From assembly GCA_029055875.1 (NCBI GenBank), contig JAIDCJ010000023.1, forward strand, positions 10,355-64,253: DNA of 53,899 bases. Direction: 5' to 3'. This DNA is from Clostridia bacterium (GTDB lineage: Bacteria; Bacillota; Clostridia; Christensenellales; Borkfalkiaceae). Shown here piece by piece: positions 47,356 to 53,899 of this stretch. Under the pieces are notes generated by a model. That model worked only from the letters and a program-made list of their open reading frames with translations, had not been told where the DNA came from and searched no databases. The stretch's first letter is position 1; each line of letters starts with the position of its first letter. A program made the position numbers and the translations under genes.

Positions 47356-49416
47356 TTGAGTAAAACAGTAAAAACAATTATTGCGGTAATTATTATCGCG
47401 GTGCTCGGCTTCGGAATCTATTATTGGGTAACGAGTGCGATTCGCGATAGTAAAGAAATCAGCCAAACGGAATTTTATAAGCGAATAGAAGACGAACGCG
47501 GCGACGACGGAAAAGATTCCGGAAAGGAAAAAGTCGGCGAGTATTGGGATAACGAGCAAATCGTCAGAATTCACGTGGAAGGCTTTGTGGTTTACGGCTA
47601 TACGAGCGTAGACGCCCGCAATTACACTTATTGGGCAAATATGACGGCGGGCCAGAACAGCATTCCTCTGAACGATAAAATCGAAGAATGGGAAGAGGCG
47701 GGGTTAATTCAAAAGACGACCGCTTCCAACCCAAACTCGGGTGACGGCTGGGCTAACTTTATTTATATTGCCATTCTCGTCGTAGGCGTCGTTGCGTTCT
47801 TTATTATTCTGCGTGCAACGAGCGGCGGTGGCGGAAAAGTCATGAACTTCGGAAAAACGAAGGCGAAGGTTTCCACCAACCTGAAAGTGCGGTTCTCCGA
47901 CGTTGCGGGAGCGGAAGAAGAAAAAGAAGAGCTCAAAGAAGTGGTCGAGTTCCTGCGTAGCCCGAAAAAGTTCTCCGATTTGGGGGCAAAGATTCCCAAG
48001 GGCGTACTCCTCGTAGGCCCTCCCGGAACGGGTAAAACGCTCTTTGCAAAAGCGGTAGCGGGCGAAGCGGGCGTGCCCTTCTTCTCCGTGAGCGGTTCGG
48101 ATTTCGTGGAAATGTACGTCGGCGTTGGTGCTTCGCGTGTGCGTGACCTGTTTGATTTGGCAAAGCGTAACCAGCCCTGCATTATCTTCATTGACGAAAT
48201 CGACGCGGTCGGCCGTCAACGCGGAGCGGGCTTGGGGGGCGGTCACGACGAGCGTGAACAAACCCTCAACCAAATCCTCGTCCAGATGGACGGCTTCGAT
48301 ACGAACGAAGGAATTATCGTAATGGCGGCGACAAACCGTGCGGATATCCTCGATAACGCACTTCTCCGTCCCGGACGGTTCGATAGACAAATCTACGTCA
48401 ACCTTCCCGACGTTAAGGGCAGAGAGCAAATTCTCAAAGTTCATTCACGCAACAAACCGCTTGCGGCGGACGTCAACTTCAAAGTAATTGCCCGCATTAC
48501 GAGCGGCTTCTCGGGGGCGGATCTTGCAAACCTCTTGAACGAGGCGGCAATCCTCGCGGCCCGTGCGGGAAGAACGACGATTACCAACCACGACCTCTAC
48601 GAGGGTATTAATAAGGTTATTATGGGGCCTCAAAAGAAGAGCCGTGTGGTAACCGAGGCAGACAAGAAAAATACGGCTTATCACGAAGCGGGGCACGCAA
48701 TCCTTGCAAAGCTCTGCGAGAACTGCGACGAGGTTCAGGAAGTTTCCATTATTCCCCGCGGTATGGCGGCAGGTTATACTCTCCAACGCCCCGAAACGGA
48801 CGACCGCTCGGATACAATCAACAAGCTCAACGACGACATTTGTATGCTCATGGGCGGACGGGTTGCGGAAGAGCTCGTCATTCACGACTACTGTGCGGGG
48901 GCTTCGGGCGACATTCAAAGTGCCACCTCCCGTGCCCGTAAAATGGTCACCGAATGGGGTATGAGTGAAAAGCTCGGGCCTATCGCCTACGGCAGTAACG
49001 GGCCCGTGTTCCTTGGCAGAGACTACGAAGAGAGAACGGTCTACTCCGAGCAGACGGCCGCCCTCATTGACGAGGAAATCAAACGGATCATCGGCACACA
49101 GTACGAGCGTGCGAAAAAGCTCCTCTCGGAAAATCGTTCAGTACTTGACAATATGGCAAGAGTGCTCGTCGAGCGGGAAACCATTTATACCGCCGAGGTC
49201 AATATGCTCATGAAGGGAGCGAGCTATCAGGAAGTGCTCGACTATATGGAAGAGCACGATAAAGAACAGCCCGACAACCCCTTCGGTATTGCGGCGGAAG
49301 AAGCTCCGCAGGAAGAAACGGTTGTTAAGGAAGGTGAACAAACAAAAACAGCCGAGTCCGAAGAGAAGCCGCAGGAAAACGCGGAAGACACGAAAGATAA
49401 ATCCGACAAGGAGTAA
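47356..49416 (+). CDS. ftsH: ATP-dependent zinc metalloprotease FtsH
   Basis: A membrane-bound AAA+ protease (686 residues) that removes unfolded and regulatory proteins. Two helices ([18 protein letters not shown] and [18 protein letters not shown]) enclose an outer domain of ~100 residues. AAA module: Walker A GPPGTGKT, Walker [32 protein letters not shown]. Protease site HEAGH. The C-terminal 50 residues are acidic. Start is TTG at 47356 with AAAGGAG; a frame to 47218 lacks such a site. Confidence 0.97.
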   Translation: MSKTVKTIIAVIIIAVLGFGIYYWVTSAIRDSKEISQTEFYKRIEDERGDDGKDSGKEKVGEYWDNEQIVRIHVEGFVVYGYTSVDARNYTYWANMTAGQNSIPLNDKIEEWEEAGLIQKTTASNPNSGDGWANFIYIAILVVGVVAFFIILRATSGGGGKVMNFGKTKAKVSTNLKVRFSDVAGAEEEKEELKEVVEFLRSPKKFSDLGAKIPKGVLLVGPPGTGKTLFAKAVAGEAGVPFFSVSGSDFVEMYVGVGASRVRDLFDLAKRNQPCIIFIDEIDAVGRQRGAGLGGGHDEREQTLNQILVQMDGFDTNEGIIVMAATNRADILDNALLRPGRFDRQIYVNLPDVKGREQILKVHSRNKPLAADVNFKVIARITSGFSGADLANLLNEAAILAARAGRTTITNHDLYEGINKVIMGPQKKSRVVTEADKKNTAYHEAGHAILAKLCENCDEVQEVSIIPRGMAAGYTLQRPETDDRSDTINKLNDDICMLMGGRVAEELVIHDYCAGASGDIQSATSRARKMVTEWGMSEKLGPIAYGSNGPVFLGRDYEERTVYSEQTAALIDEEIKRIIGTQYERAKKLLSENRSVLDNMARVLVERETIYTAEVNMLMKGASYQEVLDYMEEHDKEQPDNPFGIAAEEAPQEETVVKEGEQTKTAESEEKPQENAEDTKDKSDKE

Positions 49417-49421
49417 AGAAT

Positions 49422-50198
49422 ATGGGAAAAATTATTTCCTTTTCCAATCAGAAGGGCGGCGTAGGCAAGACGACGACGTGCGTCAACATGGCGGCTTACG
49501 TTGCATATATGGGCAGAAGAGTTCTGCTTGTAGACCTCGACCCGCAGGGCAACGCCACGACGGGAATGGGCTTTTCCAAGAGTGCGCTCAAAAAATCCGT
49601 CTATAACGTCTTAATCGACGGCGACGAGGCAAAGGACAACATTCTCCGCACGGAAATGGAAACGCTCGACATTCTGCCCGCGAACATCGATTTGGCGGGC
49701 GCGGAGGTTGAGCTCGTCTATAAAAAGAACCGTGAGAAGGTTTTGAAGGAAGCGATCGACAAAATCAAGTCAAATTACGATTATATTTTCATTGATTGTC
49801 CGCCCTCGCTCGGGCTCATTACGATCAACGCCTTAGTGGCAGCGGATAGCGTCATCATTCCCATTCAGAGCGAATATTACGCATTAGAGGGACTTTCTCA
49901 GCTCATGAACACCATTTCGCTCGTTCGTCAGCATCTCAACAAGAATCTGAAGGTCGAGGGTGTGGTGCTCACAATGTACGACGGCCGCTCGCTCATCAGC
50001 AAGCAGATTGCCGCGGAAATCAAGAAGTTCTTCACGAAGAAGCTCTACGAAATCGTCATTCCGCGCAACATTCGTCTTTCCGAGGCGCCCAGCCACGGAA
50101 AACCCATCGTCCTGCACGATCCCAAATGTTTGGGGGCAAGAGCGTACGAGGCGCTTGCGGAAGAATTTTTATTAAAAACAGAAGGAAAAGGAGAATAA
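49422..50198 (+). CDS. parA: Chromosome partitioning ATPase ParA (Soj)
   Basis: A 258-residue deviant-Walker ATPase: NQKGGVGKTTTCVNMAAY with the signature Lys, VDLDPQGNATTG, and FIDCPPSLGLITINAL. With ParB it moves new origins apart and regulates DnaA in Bacillus. Ribosome binding site AAGGAG overlaps the end of ftsH; parB follows after 3 bp. Confidence 0.97.
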   Translation: MGKIISFSNQKGGVGKTTTCVNMAAYVAYMGRRVLLVDLDPQGNATTGMGFSKSALKKSVYNVLIDGDEAKDNILRTEMETLDILPANIDLAGAEVELVYKKNREKVLKEAIDKIKSNYDYIFIDCPPSLGLITINALVAADSVIIPIQSEYYALEGLSQLMNTISLVRQHLNKNLKVEGVVLTMYDGRSLISKQIAAEIKKFFTKKLYEIVIPRNIRLSEAPSHGKPIVLHDPKCLGARAYEALAEEFLLKTEGKGE

Positions 50199-50201
50199 AT
50201 C

Positions 50202-51104
50202 ATGGCAGCACCCAAAGGACTTGGAAGAGGGCTCTCCGCGCTGATCAGCGATACGGAGGAGGCATACAAAAACGCACAGGCAGAAGGCGGAAGCAATGCG
50301 GGCGGGGCGACGGAAGTCGCGCTTTCCGAAGTGTTCCCCAATCCCGATCAGCCGCGCAAGGCGTTCGACGAAAACGCTTTGAACGATCTGGCAAATTCCA
50401 TCAGAGAACACGGCGTCATTATGCCGCTCATCGTAAACCGTACGAAAGACGGAACTTATATGATTATCGCGGGCGAACGCAGATACCGCGCCGCAAAAAT
50501 TGCGGGGCTCGATACGGTGCCCGTCATTATTAAAGAGCTTGACGAACGCGAAATCCAAGAGGTTTCGCTCATCGAGAACTTACAGCGTGAAGACCTCAAT
50601 CCCATCGAAGCGGCGTACGGCATGAAGCGGCTCATGGAAGAGTTTCACCTCACGCAGGAAGTGCTTGCGGAGCGGCTCGGCAAATCCCGTCCGGCAATCG
50701 CAAATACTTTGCGTCTTTTAACCCTTTCGGAAGAAGTAATCGCCTTGGTGCGCGACGGCAAGCTTTCTTCGGGACACGCGCGCACGCTCGTTACCGTTCC
50801 CGCCGAAAAGCAGACGGAAGTTGCAAACGAATGTATCAAAAACGGTTGGTCGGTGCGTGAAACCGAGCGCGCGGTCAAACAGCTTCTGAACCCGCCCGAA
50901 GTGCTCGCTAAGGAAAAAGAAACCAAAAACGCAGTCATGAGCGCGGAGCTCAAGCATTTGGTGGAGCGGCTCAGAACGACGCTCAAAACCAAGGTTTCCC
51001 TCATCGGCACGGACAAAAAGGGTAGAATTTATATCGATTACTACACCCGCGACGATCTTGACAGAATCAGCGAGCTGCTCGATATTATCGATAGAATGGA
51101 ATAA
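50202..51104 (+). CDS. parB: Chromosome partitioning protein ParB (Spo0J)
   Basis: A 300-residue CTP-dependent DNA clamp that loads at parS and spreads. The CTP site includes IIAGERRYRAAKIAGL; the NLQREDLNPIEAA motif and the helix-turn-helix LTQEVLAERLGKSRPAIANTLRLL follow; the C-terminal dimerisation domain ends at YYTRDDLDRISELLDII. parS sites occur at 47074 and 47119. The start MAAPKGLGRGLSAL is the ParA-activating tail. Confidence 0.97.
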   Translation: MAAPKGLGRGLSALISDTEEAYKNAQAEGGSNAGGATEVALSEVFPNPDQPRKAFDENALNDLANSIREHGVIMPLIVNRTKDGTYMIIAGERRYRAAKIAGLDTVPVIIKELDEREIQEVSLIENLQREDLNPIEAAYGMKRLMEEFHLTQEVLAERLGKSRPAIANTLRLLTLSEEVIALVRDGKLSSGHARTLVTVPAEKQTEVANECIKNGWSVRETERAVKQLLNPPEVLAKEKETKNAVMSAELKHLVERLRTTLKTKVSLIGTDKKGRIYIDYYTRDDLDRISELLDIIDRME

Positions 51105-51112
51105 AGGGAAAT

Positions 51113-51149
51113 AAAAAGACAGCCGACGATAATCGTCGGCTGTCTTTTT
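51113..51149 (+). terminator. Terminator of parAB
   Basis: Long stem AAAAAGACAGCCGACGA and complement with a TAA loop, ending in T5. Confidence 0.9.
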
Positions 51150-51176
51150 ATACATTATTATATATAATAAAGAAAA

Positions 51177-51425
51177 TTATTTATCTTGATTTTCTTCGTT
51201 TTCTTGTTTAATTTGCTCGTTTTGTTCGTCGGTATTCATGAAATCCGCGGAGGGTTTGGGGGGCGGATCGGATTTTCGTTTCGCCCAAACCATACCGCCT
51301 CCGAAAACTGCGGCGCCCGCAATTACGACGAAGAACCATTCCCAGCCCAAAAAAATGCCGACGAAAATACTTGCGGCAACGCAAATGCACGACAAAATGC
51401 AAAAAATTATTTTCAAAACCTTCAT
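51177..51425 (-). CDS. Small membrane protein of unknown function
   Basis: An 82-residue protein with two helices close together (KIIFCILSCICVAASIFVGIF and WFFVVIAGAAVFGGGMVWA), then a hydrophilic tail rich in Asn, Gln and Glu. Weak AGGGAA ribosome binding site. Between parB and the rRNA operon, opposite in direction to both. No family recognised. Confidence 0.65.
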   Translation of the reverse strand: MKVLKIIFCILSCICVAASIFVGIFLGWEWFFVVIAGAAVFGGGMVWAKRKSDPPPKPSADFMNTDEQNEQIKQENEENQDK

Positions 51426-51554
51426 AATATTCCCTGCTATTTGGTATAAAATCGCATATATTGTAGCATAAATGCCCTAAAAAGACAACAGATTGTGGTA
51501 TGACAAAGACTGTAAAAAATTTCAAAAAAATTTAAAAAATTTTGCGAAAAACAG

Positions 51555-51583
51555 TTGACATGACCATTATATTATGATATTAT
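51555..51583 (+). promoter_or_regulatory. rRNA operon promoter
   Basis: TTGACA (51555-51560), 17-bp spacer and TATTAT (51578-51583), with an A/T-rich UP-like element (about 51510-51550) before it. A TATAAT at 51581 is spaced 20 bp. Confidence 0.82.
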
Positions 51584-51589
51584 AATCAA

Positions 51590-51870
51590 GCTGTCTATGA
51601 GAAAGGCATCAAAATATCGGTCGAAAGGGTGAAAAACCCTAAGAAATCGAAAAAGTTGCCCCCAAATCTCAGGGAGCCCGAACTGTCGTTCGGTAACGCA
51701 GATTAAAAATAGAATAAGAAGGAAACGATTTTTTGTAACACAAAAACAAGTTTCTGTCAATTTTTTTGAGCAAACAATAGTACTCAAAACAAAGTCAGCA
51801 AAAAGATAACGAGAATTTATTCAAGTTAGAGCCGTCGGAACGGTTAGCCCCGTTTCGGCTTTAAACAATT
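51590..51870 (+). other. rRNA leader region
   Basis: About 280 bases before 16S, no gene. Small hairpins: AGGGT-GAAAA-ACCCT (near 51626), CCGAAC-TGTC-GTTCGG (near 51678), and an imperfect stem AGAGCCGTCGGAACGG / CCCGTTTCGGCTTT (51826-51862) next to the 16S 5' end that probably pairs during rRNA processing. An 11-codon frame at 51597 has no binding site. Confidence 0.6.
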
Positions 51871-53378
<1,508 letters not shown>

Positions 53379-53535
53379 AGGGAGAATTGGTAGCAGTAGC
53401 TGATAAACCTGCTATCCATTTTCAGTCGATACAGAAACTTGGTTTCTTTCTTATTCATTTTTAATACAAAACGATGCATCCCCCAAGGGGTGCATTATTT
53501 TTGATATTACCGCTTGAAAAAGCGTTAATATATAT

Positions 53536-53611
53536 GGGGGTATAGCTCAGCTGGTAGAGCACCTGCCCTGCAAGCAGGGGGTCATCGGTTCGAACCCGAT
53601 TACCTCCACCA
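53536..53611 (+). tRNA. tRNA-Ala (TGC)
   Basis: Full cloverleaf; acceptor GGGGGTA / TACCTCC with one G-T, anticodon loop CCTGCAA, T loop TTCGAAC, CCA encoded (53609-53611). In the 16S-23S spacer. Confidence 0.98.
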
Positions 53612-53614
53612 TAC

Positions 53615-53691
53615 GGGCCCATAGCTCAGCTGGTTAGAGCACACGCCTGATAAGCGTGAGGTCGGTGGTTCGAGTCCACTTGAGCCCACCA
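53615..53691 (+). tRNA. tRNA-Ile (GAT)
   Basis: Full cloverleaf with anticodon GAT in loop CTGATAA, T loop TTCGAGT and encoded CCA. Acceptor arms GGGCCCA and TGAGCCC leave a C5-A68 mismatch. It starts only 3 bases after tRNA-Ala; the order Ala-Ile is the reverse of E. coli and B. subtilis. Confidence 0.95.
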
Positions 53692-53899
53692 GACGGCGTA
53701 AGCCGTTCGGGATTAAGTGCGTGAGGAAGACCTCACATAAGCTATCCTTGTTGGTAGTTTGCACTTGAGCCCACCAACTGCTGGACTATGAGTTCGGCAG
53801 AACAGCAAGACTGTTGTCTTGTAACCGAAGATTGACAACTGCATAGCAAGAACAAGAAATTGTAAGGCAAAAAATTCACATGTACGTTGTAAAAGACGT
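53692..53899 (+). other. tRNA-Ile to 23S spacer
   Basis: No gene. Contains hairpin GTGAGG-AAGA-CCTCAC (53721-53736) and, at 53762-53776, CACTTGAGCCCACCA, an exact copy of the 3' end of tRNA-Ile. The remainder (ATTGACAACTGCATAGC near 53831) resembles the antitermination/processing sequence before 23S. The 23S gene itself is not reached. Confidence 0.7.

Noticed and set aside
51597-51632. 11-codon leader peptide in the rRNA leader
   Set aside because: No ribosome binding site and no known role; chance frame.
53777-53899. Possible tRNA pseudogene after the repeated tRNA-Ile end
   Set aside because: No D arm or anticodon arm can be folded; only the 15-base 3' end is repeated.

Overview
The window is chromosomal DNA around the replication origin of a Gram-positive bacterium of class Clostridia, probably a spore-former. 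The evidence is a 16S rRNA gene with a CCTCC anti-Shine-Dalgarno tail, GGAGG-type ribosome binding sites, TTGACA-N17-TATAAT promoters, lipobox lipoproteins, YyaC and a PdaB-like deacetylase, a Jag/YidC/RnpA/RpmH cluster and parS/ParAB. The 16S sequence and the lipoprotein style suggest an uncultured gut lineage of Christensenellales type (Borkfalkiaceae-like); this placement is inference from memory and needs a database search.

Layout. Positions 1-11.7 kb: two copies of a small module (67-aa XRE repressor divergent from an ~90-aa protein, with palindromic operators between them) flank an aminotransferase, the operon uvrB-HAD nucleotidase-uvrA, two winged-helix/membrane proteins, a polytopic membrane protein and glnS. 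11.7-18.2 kb: glyS (head-on to replication), a repeat lipoprotein, degV, small proteins, a DnaA-box cluster, ssb and a polysaccharide deacetylase. 18.3-26 kb: a protein with a KAEKPA-repeat tail and zinc ribbons, a large lipoprotein with a C-terminal membrane anchor, rplM-rpsI, another lipoprotein and an acetyltransferase. 26-37.7 kb: a short alaS, cysS, cysE, a DeoR regulator, pckG, a SLOG protein and rsmG.

oriC lies at 37.74-38.13 kb between rsmG and dnaN, with nine DnaA boxes, DnaA-trio-like CTA repeats and an AT-rich stretch. dnaA is not beside it. Most genes left of oriC are on the minus strand and most genes right of it are on the plus strand, as expected for replication leaving this point in both directions. 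To the right follow dnaN-rpmH-rnpA-yidD-yidC-jag, a small cassette between two copies of a ~155-bp structured repeat, a Vat-like acetyltransferase, yyaC, cvpA, two parS sites, ftsH, parA, parB, and an rRNA operon (16S, tRNA-Ala, tRNA-Ile; 23S lies beyond the edge).

Main points of interest: the duplicated XRE/small-protein switch with three operators per copy; oriC without an adjacent dnaA and with a rearranged neighbourhood; two genes with TATAAT-N6-ATG starts that imply leaderless mRNAs; the KAEKPA zinc-ribbon protein next to a membrane protein with an oppositely charged tail; the duplicated structured intergenic repeat; an alanyl-tRNA synthetase without its C-terminal domain; and a YidC with a ~270-residue outer loop. 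No CRISPR array, insertion sequence, transposase or prophage was found.
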